Source: an uncultured Flavobacteriales bacterium (GTDB lineage Bacteria; Bacteroidota; Bacteroidia; Flavobacteriales; CALTNV01). From it: DNA of 5,259 bases. The translations under genes and the position numbers were made by a program. Where the stretch lies: the NCBI GenBank assembly GCA_943845485.1, contig CALTNV010000089.1, positions 1-5,259 on the forward strand. Reading direction: 5' to 3'. How positions within the stretch are numbered: position 1 is the first letter of the stretch; each line of letters opens with the position of its first letter. The notes beneath the pieces were generated by a model. That model saw only the letters and a list, made by a program, of their open reading frames with translations, was not told where the DNA came from and ran no database searches. Shown here in pieces: positions 1 to 5,259 of the stretch.

Positions 1-89
1 GGATTCACAAAAAATCCCTCTAATTCAAGATTTAATTTTATGGAATCTAACAAACTTTCTTCATCTTCTAACAATAAAATTCTTTTCAT
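1..89 (-). CDS. Response regulator, receiver-domain N-terminus (partial, runs off left edge)
   Basis: Read on the minus strand from the ATG at 89, the sequence gives 29 codons starting MKRILLLEDEESLLDSIKLN and continuing LELEGFFVN. This is the typical opening of a CheY-like receiver domain: a hydrophobic first beta strand (ILLL), then the acidic pair E8-D9 that helps bind Mg2+ at the phosphorylation site, then an amphipathic first helix, then the G-[FY]-x-V start of the second strand. The phospho-accepting Asp and any output domain lie outside the window. By family knowledge this would be the cytoplasmic half of a two-component system, most often of the OmpR/PhoB type when it opens with LxxEDE, but the output class cannot be seen here. 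The gene is divergent from the TPR-protein gene, with 133 nt between the starts. No Shine-Dalgarno sequence precedes the ATG, only AT-rich DNA, as is usual in Bacteroidota. Confidence 0.8.
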   Translation of the reverse strand, partial: MKRILLLEDEESLLDSIKLNLELEGFFVN

Positions 90-118
90 AAATAAAATTT
101 AAATCATAGCAACTTATG

Positions 119-126
119 CAAAAATA
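119..126 (-). promoter_or_regulatory. Possible -7 promoter element for the response regulator gene
   Basis: Read on the minus strand, 126 to 119 is TATTTTTG, an exact fit to the Bacteroidota -7 consensus TAnnTTTG, 29 bases before the ATG at 89. No convincing TTTG/TTG -33 element lies at the usual distance, and in DNA this AT-rich a chance match is quite possible. Confidence 0.3.
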
Positions 127-140
127 TGGCATTCAAATAA

Positions 141-172
141 ATCTAAGCATTTTAGATAAATATTTTTTATCT
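141..172. repeat. Two overlapping inverted repeats in the divergent intergenic region
   Basis: ATCTAA (141-146) and TTAGAT (152-157) form a perfect 6-bp inverted repeat with a 5-nt spacer. The middle copy is reused: AGATAAA (154-160) and TTTATCT (166-172) form a perfect 7-bp inverted repeat with a 5-nt spacer. The two pairings exclude each other. Such a cluster of ATCT/AGAT half-sites between divergent genes could be an operator, perhaps for the response regulator itself, but this is inference and the AT-rich background makes short repeats common. Confidence 0.35.
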
Positions 173-222
173 TTACCTCTATTATTATTGAGTATACCAC
201 ACCAAATATCATAAAAATATAC

Positions 223-3200
223 ATGGTTATGAAATCATCGCTTTTACCACGCTTTTTATTCTTATTTATCTTATTTATCACAATATCTGCTAGTTCAATT
301 TTTGCTCAATCTGAAGAAAAACCTCAGTTTCAAGCAAAAATTGAAGATTTAGAGACAGGTAGAAAAATTGATAATGTAATTATTGAAATTTATAAAAATG
401 GAGCTTTAGATAACACTATTATTTGTAATGATGGAAAACTAAATACAAGCCTGGATTACGACAACGACTATGTAATTAAAATTGGTACAAATGAAAGTTA
501 CATTACTAAAATAGTTGAATATGACACAAGAGATATACCTCAAGATGTTATAGATAAAGGAAATCTTTCTTTTACAGCAACAATTTCATTATTTAAAAAC
601 ATTGAAGGATTAAATACAAATGCATTTAAAAAACCAATAGCAAAAATTGCATATTCTGAGCTAATTGATGACATGCATTATGATGAGGATTACACCAGAC
701 AGGTTTATGGAGAACAAAACAAAGTTGTTGAGGAATACAAAAAGCTATTAGCAGCAGAAGCTAAAAAAGAAGCTGCTAAACAAAAAGAATATGAAAGACT
801 AATGAAAATTGGTTTAAAATCATATACATCAAAAGATTATACTGAAGCGAGAAGTTTTTATGAGCAAGCATTAGAATTATACCCTGATGACATTAATGCT
901 TTGAAAAAAATTAAAGCAATTGAAGAGGCTTTAAAAAATCAAGAAGCAGCTTTAGCATTGGAAGCAGAAAAACAAAAACAAGCAAACTTTGATAAAAAAA
1001 TAAAAGAAGCAGACGCTTCAATTTCATCACAAAATTATATTGAGGCTTTAGCTTTATTAAATGAAGCAAATACAATAATACCAAATAGTAATATTACTAC
1101 TGGAAAAATAAATGAAGTTAATGAATTGATCAACCAGCAAAAGCAATTAAATGCAAATTATTTGTCAAAATTGCAAGAAGGTGAAAATGCATTAATTAAT
1201 AAAAATTATAATGGAGCATTAGCACTTTACAAAAAAGCATCTGAATTAAAACCTAAGGAAACAAAGCCTAAAGAACAAATAACAAAAATTGAGTCAATAT
1301 TAAATAATTTAGAGGCTTATAATTCAAATATTGTAAAGGGAGATGAGAAATTTTCTGATAAAAAATATACAGAATCAATAAAGGACTATGAAAAAGCCTT
1401 ATTACTTGTTCCAGGAGACGAAAATGCAAAATCAAAAATATTAGCTGCTAAGGAACAAATTGCTTTACTAAATGAAGAAAATGATAAACTTGCTTCATTT
1501 GACAAATATAATAAACAAGGTGATAACTTTTATAATGCTAAAGATTATGACTCTGCAATAACATCTTACAACAAAGCATTAGCAATTAAAAATGACCCAG
1601 AAATAGTTATTAAAATTGAAGACTCTAAAGAGAAACTAATATCCCTTAATCAAAATAAAAATGAAGAGGAACAATTTAAAAAATTAGTTAAAGAAGGAGA
1701 TGAACTTTACAACTCTAAAGATTTATTAAATTCAAAAGACAAATACACACAAGCCCTAGTTATTAGAAGTGATGACAAAGCTGTTAAGAGTAAATTATCA
1801 TTGATAAATGACCTTTTAGCTAAACAGGATGCTAGTGAATTAGAAAATAAAAGCAAATTGGAAAAAGAAGCTTTATTAGTTAAAGAAGGTAATAATGCCT
1901 ACAATAATGAAAATTATGAGCAAGCTATAATCCTTTACTCAGAAGCTAAAGCTTTAAATACTATAAACAGCTCAAATATTGATGATAAAATAAGGAATGC
2001 TGAAATTGAAAAAGATAAACAATTAAAAAATCAGGAAGCAGAAATAGCAGCAATTGCTAAACAAGATGGTTTAAAAAATGAACAAGAGCTATATATTTCA
2101 AAAGCAGATAACTACTTTAAAAAAGGGAATTATCAAACAGCTTTAAACTACTATAAAAAAGCAAATGAAATAAGCTCTTCAGATTATGTAACAAATCAAA
2201 TAAATGAAAGTAACAAAAACTTATCTACTAAACCAGAAGACAACATTGTTTACACTTCAATAAAAGAAGATAGTTATGAAGCTAGACTTTTAAAAAGATT
2301 AGAAGACCAAAAAAGAGGTTATAAAAGTTCTGATGAAAAAGTAAAAATTCAAGAGGAAGAAAAAATAATGAAAGAAAATATCAATATTATAAATCAACAA
2401 AATGATGCTGTTGAAATTTCTAAAATTGAACAAAAAACAATTGAAAATAATCAAGAAAATATAGATGTTATAAAACAACAAATTTCTGAGATAAATGAAA
2501 ATGAAGAAAACTTTCAAATTATCAAGGAAAACAATAACAAATTAGCAGTTACAAAAGCTGAAATAGAAAAATCAGAAATTGATAATAATGATAAAAACTA
2601 TGAGAAAAATTTAAAAAAATTACATGTTATTGAAAATGACTATGAGAATTCAATGGAAGAAATGAATAGTCAAGAAGTAAAAACAAGGAGTGAAAACTCA
2701 GAAAAATTAAAAAAACAATACAACAACTCAATTATTGATGATAACATATCGGAAAATAATTTAAAAATTATAGAACAAAAAGAAACAATAAAAGAAAACA
2801 ACAAAATAATTAATGACGAAAACAAAGTTTTTATAGAAGAACAAGAGCTTATAAATAAAAACTATAAGGATTCATTAAAAACATATTCTTCTTCAAATGA
2901 CCCTACTAGAGTAAAAAACAATCAGGAAATTGAAAAAAGGAAAAATGAAATTATTAACCATGAACTTTCAATGAATGAAGCCGAAGCTCAAAATAGAATT
3001 GATGCTGAAAATAAACTAAATTCTAAAGAATATAATAAACCTGTATATAACAATCAGTTTAAGTCAAAACTTGCAAAAGATTACCCGGAAGGTAAAACAG
3101 AAACGATAAGCGAAGTAAAAAATGAAAATGGAGAAATTATAGAAACTATTACTAAAATAATAATCATCTCAGGAAATACTGGTTCAGAATATAAAAAGAC

Positions 3201-3291
3201 AGAATCAAAGTGGGGAGTTATGTATTTAAAAAATGGTAACCATATATCAAAAAACACTTTTGATGTAGAAACATCAGTAAGAAAAGACTAA
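223..3291 (+). CDS. Exported TPR-repeat protein with N-terminal carboxypeptidase-regulatory-like domain and C-terminal coiled coil
   Basis: The 1022-residue product opens with a signal peptide: K4 and R10, a hydrophobic run at about 11-27, and a likely signal peptidase I site after A28 (SIFA|Q). No lipobox Cys is present, so a periplasmic or surface location is likely. Met3 (base 229) is an equally good start. Residues ~36-130 resemble the carboxypeptidase-regulatory-like beta-sandwich of Bacteroidota envelope proteins (DLETGRKIDNVIIEIYKNG, then YDTRDIP at 100-106). A charged Ala/Lys/Glu helix (~167-194) leads into about eight TPR-like units (190-665). Residues ~683-940 are Asn/Glu/Lys/Ile-rich and probably coiled coil. 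A C-terminal domain (~945-1018) carries YPEGKTE, NENGE and WGVMYLKNG. Only one Cys (C68) and one Trp (W997) were noticed. There is no OmpA-like peptidoglycan-binding domain, TonB plug or sorting domain. The exact role is not recognised; the TPRs suggest a protein-interaction scaffold in the envelope. The next gene starts 4 nt after the stop. Confidence 0.85.
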   Translation: MVMKSSLLPRFLFLFILFITISASSIFAQSEEKPQFQAKIEDLETGRKIDNVIIEIYKNGALDNTIICNDGKLNTSLDYDNDYVIKIGTNESYITKIVEYDTRDIPQDVIDKGNLSFTATISLFKNIEGLNTNAFKKPIAKIAYSELIDDMHYDEDYTRQVYGEQNKVVEEYKKLLAAEAKKEAAKQKEYERLMKIGLKSYTSKDYTEARSFYEQALELYPDDINALKKIKAIEEALKNQEAALALEAEKQKQANFDKKIKEADASISSQNYIEALALLNEANTIIPNSNITTGKINEVNELINQQKQLNANYLSKLQEGENALINKNYNGALALYKKASELKPKETKPKEQITKIESILNNLEAYNSNIVKGDEKFSDKKYTESIKDYEKALLLVPGDENAKSKILAAKEQIALLNEENDKLASFDKYNKQGDNFYNAKDYDSAITSYNKALAIKNDPEIVIKIEDSKEKLISLNQNKNEEEQFKKLVKEGDELYNSKDLLNSKDKYTQALVIRSDDKAVKSKLSLINDLLAKQDASELENKSKLEKEALLVKEGNNAYNNENYEQAIILYSEAKALNTINSSNIDDKIRNAEIEKDKQLKNQEAEIAAIAKQDGLKNEQELYISKADNYFKKGNYQTALNYYKKANEISSSDYVTNQINESNKNLSTKPEDNIVYTSIKEDSYEARLLKRLEDQKRGYKSSDEKVKIQEEEKIMKENINIINQQNDAVEISKIEQKTIENNQENIDVIKQQISEINENEENFQIIKENNNKLAVTKAEIEKSEIDNNDKNYEKNLKKLHVIENDYENSMEEMNSQEVKTRSENSEKLKKQYNNSIIDDNISENNLKIIEQKETIKENNKIINDENKVFIEEQELINKNYKDSLKTYSSSNDPTRVKNNQEIEKRKNEIINHELSMNEAEAQNRIDAENKLNSKEYNKPVYNNQFKSKLAKDYPEGKTETISEVKNENGEIIETITKIIIISGNTGSEYKKTESKWGVMYLKNGNHISKNTFDVETSVRKD
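790..2217 (+). repeat. Array of about eight TPR-like units encoded in the exported protein
   Basis: Units start at about residues 190, 256, 313, 366, 426, 485, 548 and 622 of the product, a spacing of roughly 53-74 residues. That is longer than the canonical 34 because each two-helix TPR is followed by an extra linker helix (for example KSKILAAKEQI). The recurring core is xxxGDxxYxxKxYxxAIxxYxKALxLxPxD, seen clearly as KGDEKFSDKKYTESIKDYEK in unit 4 and QGDNFYNAKDYDSAITSYNK in unit 5. Unit 6 is degenerate at the second helix (LLNSKDKYTQAL) and unit 2 lacks the usual aromatic in helix A. The repetition is at protein level only; the DNA copies have diverged, so this looks like an old duplication rather than a recent expansion. 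Confidence 0.75.
2269..3040 (+). other. Asn/Glu/Lys/Ile-rich coiled-coil region of the exported protein
   Basis: Codons ~683-940 encode almost only Asn, Glu, Lys, Ile, Gln, Asp and Ser, with heptad-like hydrophobics (INIINQQNDAVEISKIEQ, ENIDVIKQQISEINENEENF, NLKIIEQKETIKENNKIIN). Short blocks beginning with Glu/Asn-Asn and carrying xxII or xxVI recur every 40-50 residues, which suggests a degenerate helical repeat. The region links the TPR array to the C-terminal domain and probably acts as a long stalk or oligomerisation element. The composition bias is stronger than in the dehydrogenase gene downstream. Confidence 0.55.
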
Positions 3292-3295
3292 ACCA

Positions 3296-4855
3296 ATGAT
3301 TAAAGAAATTGATATTAAAATACTTCCTCATCAAATTAAAGATGAGGAAGTTTTTTTTAATAAAATTAAGGAAAAACTCCCTTCTTTTAATAAAAAAAAT
3401 CACCAATTCAAAATACATAAATACTCTATTGATGCTAGAAGAAAACCCGTTTATTTTAATTACAAAGTTCATGTGTTTTCAATAAATGATAAATTAACCA
3501 CAATAGAAGATTTATTTGTTGATTACAAAGATGTATCTCATCAAAAAGAGATTCATATTATAGGTACAGGACCTGCAGGGCTTTTTGCAGCTTTGAAAGC
3601 TATAGAAAGTGGGTATAAGCCAATTGTTTATGAAAGAGGTAAAAAGGTTAGGGATAGAAGAAGAGATTTAGCGAAATTAAATAAAGAATCCATTGTAAAT
3701 CCTGAATCCAATTATTGCTTTGGAGAAGGAGGAGCAGGAACTTTTTCCGATGGCAAGCTTTATACAAGATCAAAAAAAAGAGGGGATGTAAATAAAATTC
3801 TTACGCTGTTAGTTCAGTTTGGTGCTACAGAAGATATTCTAAAAAATAGTCATCCACATATAGGAACAAACAAGCTCCCTAAAATCATAGAAAACATTAG
3901 AGATTTTATTATTAATATGGGCGGCGAAGTACATTTTGACTCTAAATTAACGAGTCTTGAAGTTAAAGATGATCAAGTAAAATCGATAACTATTAATAAT
4001 AAAATAACGGTCCCTGTTCATAAATTAATTTTAGCAACAGGACATTCAGCTCGTGATATATTTCATTTATTAAATGATAGTGGTGTTGATATTGAAGCAA
4101 AGCCATTTGCACTTGGTGTGAGAATTGAACACCCAAGAGGATTAATAGACAAGATTCAATACCACACCCAGGATATTGACTATAATTTACCTCCTGCATC
4201 TTATAGTTTAGTCCATCAAGTAAACAATAGAGGTGTTTATTCTTTTTGCATGTGTCCTGGGGGAATCATTGCTCCATGTGCTACCGAGCAAGATGAAGTG
4301 GTAACAAATGGATGGTCACCATCTAAAAGAAATGGTAAATTTAGTAATAGTGGAATAGTAGTTGAAGTTAAGCCTGAGGATTATGCACATCTCAGAGAAG
4401 AGCATGGAGAATTGGCTGCTTTAGCATATCAAAAACAAGTTGAAAATAAAGCTTGGATTGCTGGTGGTAAAACTCAAGTAGTTCCTGTTCAAAAAATGAC
4501 TGATTTTGTTAATCATAAAATTAGTAAATCACTTCCTGACACTTCTTATGTACCTGGTATTAAATCTGTAGATTTAACTAAAGTTTTACCTTACGAAATT
4601 TCGTCAAGACTCAAAGAGGGTTTTAAAGCTTTTGGAAGAAAGATGAAAGGCTATTTATCTGAGGATGCTTTACTCCATGCTCCCGAATCAAGAACTTCGT
4701 CACCTGTTAAGATTCCAAGAAACAGAGACGATTACGAGCACATTAGTGTGAAAGGACTCTACCCTTGTGGAGAGGGAGCTGGTTATGCTGGCGGAATTAT
4801 TAGTGCCGCAATTGATGGTGAAAAATGTGTGGAATTTGCTGTTAAAAATTATTAA
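3296..4855 (+). CDS. FAD-dependent dehydrogenase (COG2509-type, Rossmann-fold flavoprotein)
   Basis: The 519-residue product has no signal peptide and should be cytoplasmic. Residues ~1-80 form the small N-terminal alpha/beta domain of this family (EIDIKILP start, SIDARRKPVYFNYKVHVF at 44-61). The FAD-binding Rossmann motif follows: IIGTGPAGLFAALKAIESG, with G90, G92 and G95, and the ribose-binding E113 in YERGKKVRDRR. Further family blocks are FGEGGAGTFSDGKLYTRS (142-159), LATGHSARD (246-254), FCMCPGG (317-323), ESRTSSPVKI (464-473) and the closing GEGAGYAGGIISAAIDG (492-508) that contacts the flavin. Conserved-looking Cys are C141, C318, C320 and C491. The family is widespread and structurally known, but its substrate is not established, so no reaction is claimed beyond flavin-linked redox. 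The start at 3296 is favoured because the family N-terminus begins here and no in-frame ATG follows until Met208. It lies 4 nt after the TPR-gene stop. An intrinsic terminator sits within codons 9-21. Confidence 0.92.
   Translation: MIKEIDIKILPHQIKDEEVFFNKIKEKLPSFNKKNHQFKIHKYSIDARRKPVYFNYKVHVFSINDKLTTIEDLFVDYKDVSHQKEIHIIGTGPAGLFAALKAIESGYKPIVYERGKKVRDRRRDLAKLNKESIVNPESNYCFGEGGAGTFSDGKLYTRSKKRGDVNKILTLLVQFGATEDILKNSHPHIGTNKLPKIIENIRDFIINMGGEVHFDSKLTSLEVKDDQVKSITINNKITVPVHKLILATGHSARDIFHLLNDSGVDIEAKPFALGVRIEHPRGLIDKIQYHTQDIDYNLPPASYSLVHQVNNRGVYSFCMCPGGIIAPCATEQDEVVTNGWSPSKRNGKFSNSGIVVEVKPEDYAHLREEHGELAALAYQKQVENKAWIAGGKTQVVPVQKMTDFVNHKISKSLPDTSYVPGIKSVDLTKVLPYEISSRLKEGFKAFGRKMKGYLSEDALLHAPESRTSSPVKIPRNRDDYEHISVKGLYPCGEGAGYAGGIISAAIDGEKCVEFAVKNY
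3322..3358 (+). terminator. Intrinsic terminator inside the 5' end of the dehydrogenase gene
   Basis: ACTTCCTCATC (3322-3332) pairs perfectly with GATGAGGAAGT (3341-3351) around an 8-nt loop (aaattaaa), and the run T3351-T3358 of eight T follows at once. This has every sign of a Rho-independent terminator on the plus strand. It begins 30 nt after the stop codon of the TPR gene, the usual place for that gene's terminator, yet it lies fully within the dehydrogenase reading frame (codons 9-21, LPHQIKDEEVFF). It may limit readthrough into the dehydrogenase, with translating ribosomes preventing hairpin formation. Confidence 0.75.
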
Positions 4856-4893
4856 TTAATGACTAAGATTCACAACTATTTAATTTAATTATT
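4856..4893. other. Short AT-rich gap after the dehydrogenase gene
   Basis: The 38 nt between the TAA at 4853-4855 and the next promoter element are AT-rich and contain no hairpin followed by a T-run, so no terminator for the dehydrogenase gene is visible. Transcripts may read on into the small-RNA locus or end by another mechanism. Confidence 0.4.
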
Positions 4894-4901
4894 TATATTT
4901 G
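4894..4901 (+). promoter_or_regulatory. -7 promoter element for the downstream small RNA
   Basis: TATATTTG fits the Bacteroidota -7 consensus TAnnTTTG exactly. The predicted start of transcription, a few bases downstream at about 4905-4908, coincides with the first base of the strand that closes the RNA structure (4908). A clear TTTG -33 element is not seen at 17-23 bp upstream. The start point lies within a small palindrome, CTATACCGTATAG (4904-4916). Confidence 0.6.
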
Positions 4902-4905
4902 AACT

Positions 4906-5082
4906 ATACCGTATAGATACTTGTTAAGAAAAACTAACAACTTTAAAATATAAAGTTTACTTTAGTTAACAATGGCGAGCTGCATCCTTTAGGAGTTCAT
5001 AGAACATGGCAGATTACAGCGTTAAATAAGAAATTTTAGATCCTTATTAGAAGAGATTTTTCTTCCCTCTATACGGTTTTTT
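4906..5082 (+). ncRNA. Structured small RNA, candidate 6S-like RNA
   Basis: ACCGTATAGA (4908-4917) is the perfect complement of TCTATACGGT (5068-5077), which runs into six T (5077-5082); the ends of the element thus pair. Inside, a rod-like fold can be drawn: 4926-4933 with 5057-5064 (8 bp), 4934-4937 with 5047-5050, 4942-4949 with 5033-5040 (8 bp, one G-U), 4966-4970 with 5021-5025, 4979-4982 with 5017-5020, and an apical hairpin GTTC-ATA-GAAC (4995-5005). A competing set of local arms also exists (4921-4972; 4980-5012; 5025-5048; 5050-5065). The centre (about 4973-5020) is clearly richer in G and C than the surroundings. Own promoter, end-to-end stem, ~170-nt length and internal bubbles resemble 6S RNA, which binds housekeeping RNA polymerase; divergent 6S candidates are known from Bacteroidota. 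The RNA-gene call is fairly good, the 6S identity only tentative. A leader for the downstream gene is less likely because that gene has its own -7 element. Confidence 0.55.
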
Positions 5083-5125
5083 CCTTTTACTTTTCCTTTA
5101 GTTGAATTTATATATATTTTAATAA

Positions 5126-5158
5126 ACTTATTATGTCAATAATTATGACATAATAAGT
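5126..5158. promoter_or_regulatory. Perfect 13-bp inverted repeat upstream of the last gene, probable operator
   Basis: ACTTATTATGTCA (5126-5138) and TGACATAATAAGT (5146-5158) are exact inverted copies separated by 7 nt (ATAATTA). No T-run follows on the plus strand and none starts at once on the minus strand, so a terminator is unlikely. The repeat ends 8 bp before the -7 element at 5167 and covers the place of the -33 element. This position suits a dimeric repressor or activator site (half-site TGTCA/TGACA). The regulator is not identifiable from the sequence. Confidence 0.6.
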
Positions 5159-5166
5159 CTACATAT

Positions 5167-5174
5167 TATATTTG
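5167..5174 (+). promoter_or_regulatory. -7 promoter element for the gene starting at 5206
   Basis: TATATTTG again matches TAnnTTTG exactly and is identical to the element before the small RNA. It predicts a transcript starting near 5179-5182 with a leader of about 25 nt. The -33 region falls in the right arm of the inverted repeat (5146-5158) and the spacer, and has no good TTTG. Confidence 0.6.
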
Positions 5175-5205
5175 CAATTATTGTTTTATTATTGATAGCA
5201 TAATT

Positions 5206-5259
5206 ATGGCAACAAAAACAAAAAAAGAAGTTTCAAAACTTCAGTTTGACAAAGACACA
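5206..5259 (+). CDS. N-terminus of an unidentified protein (partial, runs off right edge)
   Basis: An ATG at 5206 opens a frame that stays open to the window edge, giving 18 codons: MATKTKKEVSKLQFDKDT. The Lys-rich, Ala/Thr opening without a hydrophobic segment suggests a cytoplasmic protein. The start is supported by the -7 element at 5167-5174 and the short leader; there is no Shine-Dalgarno sequence. The phrase LxFDKDT would fit, among others, the start of a thiamine-diphosphate-dependent 2-oxoacid dehydrogenase E1 subunit, but 18 residues are too few to name it and this is only a guess. Confidence 0.6.
   Translation, partial: MATKTKKEVSKLQFDKDT

Noticed and set aside
168..190. TATCTTTA (168-175) and TATTATTG (183-190) as -7 elements for the TPR gene
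   Set aside because: Each has one mismatch to TAnnTTTG and no -33 partner; in this AT-rich DNA neither is distinguishable from chance.
790..2217. Recent tandem DNA duplication underlying the TPR array
   Set aside because: The units share only protein-level pattern, vary in spacing (53-74 residues) and show no long identical DNA segments.
2299..2517. Minus-strand open frame of 72 codons rich in Phe, Ile and Tyr
   Set aside because: It is the antisense image of the Lys/Glu/Asn-rich coiled-coil region, with no promoter, no start context and no recognisable domain.
3218..3472. Minus-strand open frame of 84 codons across the junction of the two main genes
   Set aside because: It lies antisense to two well-supported coding regions; its Phe/Leu/Ile richness is the complement of Lys/Asn codons.
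3993..4199. Minus-strand open frame of 68 codons inside the dehydrogenase gene
   Set aside because: It is antisense to conserved flavoprotein sequence and has no family resemblance.
4972..4992. Mini-ORF MASCIL inside the structured RNA
   Set aside because: Six codons in a segment better explained by RNA pairing; no start context.
5006..5029. Mini-ORF MADYSVK inside the structured RNA, considered as a tmRNA tag frame
   Set aside because: The RNA is far shorter than tmRNA, has no CCA end or tRNA-like acceptor domain, and the peptide lacks the usual hydrophobic Ala-rich tag ending.
4906..5082. Riboswitch or SRP RNA as the identity of the structured RNA
   Set aside because: I see no conserved cores of the TPP, cobalamin, SAM, glycine or lysine riboswitches and no SRP domain IV GGAA loop; the downstream gene also has its own -7 element after the U-run.

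Overview
The window looks like a chromosomal stretch of an AT-rich member of the Bacteroidota. This rests on the strongly Lys/Asn/Ile-biased proteins, a signal peptide ending in ...SIFA|Q, a secreted carboxypeptidase-regulatory-like/TPR protein of a Bacteroidota type, the absence of Shine-Dalgarno sequences before the starts, and two exact copies of TATATTTG that match the Bacteroidota -7 promoter consensus TAnnTTTG. The phylum call is an inference from these signs; no finer taxon can be supported.

Layout. (1) Bases 1-89, minus strand: the first 29 codons of a response regulator that runs off the left edge. (2) Bases 90-222: a divergent intergenic region with overlapping small inverted repeats. 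(3) Bases 223-3291, plus: a 1022-residue exported protein with a signal peptide, an N-terminal beta-sandwich-like domain, about eight TPR-like repeats, a long Asn/Glu/Lys-rich coiled-coil region and a short conserved-looking C-terminal domain. (4) Bases 3296-4855, plus: a 519-residue FAD-dependent dehydrogenase of the COG2509 type, starting 4 nt after the previous stop. (5) Bases 4856-5205: a 350-nt region without a protein gene. It holds a -7 promoter element, a probable structured small RNA of about 170-175 nt closed by a perfect 10-bp end-to-end stem and ending in a U-run, a perfect 13-bp inverted repeat, and a second -7 element. (6) Bases 5206-5259, plus: the first 18 codons of an unidentified gene.

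The two full genes are arranged like an operon, but a textbook intrinsic terminator (11-bp perfect stem, 8-nt loop, eight T) lies inside codons 9-21 of the dehydrogenase gene. It is placed where a 3' terminator of the TPR gene would be. Expression of the dehydrogenase should therefore depend on readthrough, or on ribosomes covering the hairpin. This, and the possible 6S-like RNA with its own promoter, are the two most interesting items in the window. The TPR protein and the cytoplasmic flavoprotein have no obvious biochemical link, so shared transcription may not mean shared function.
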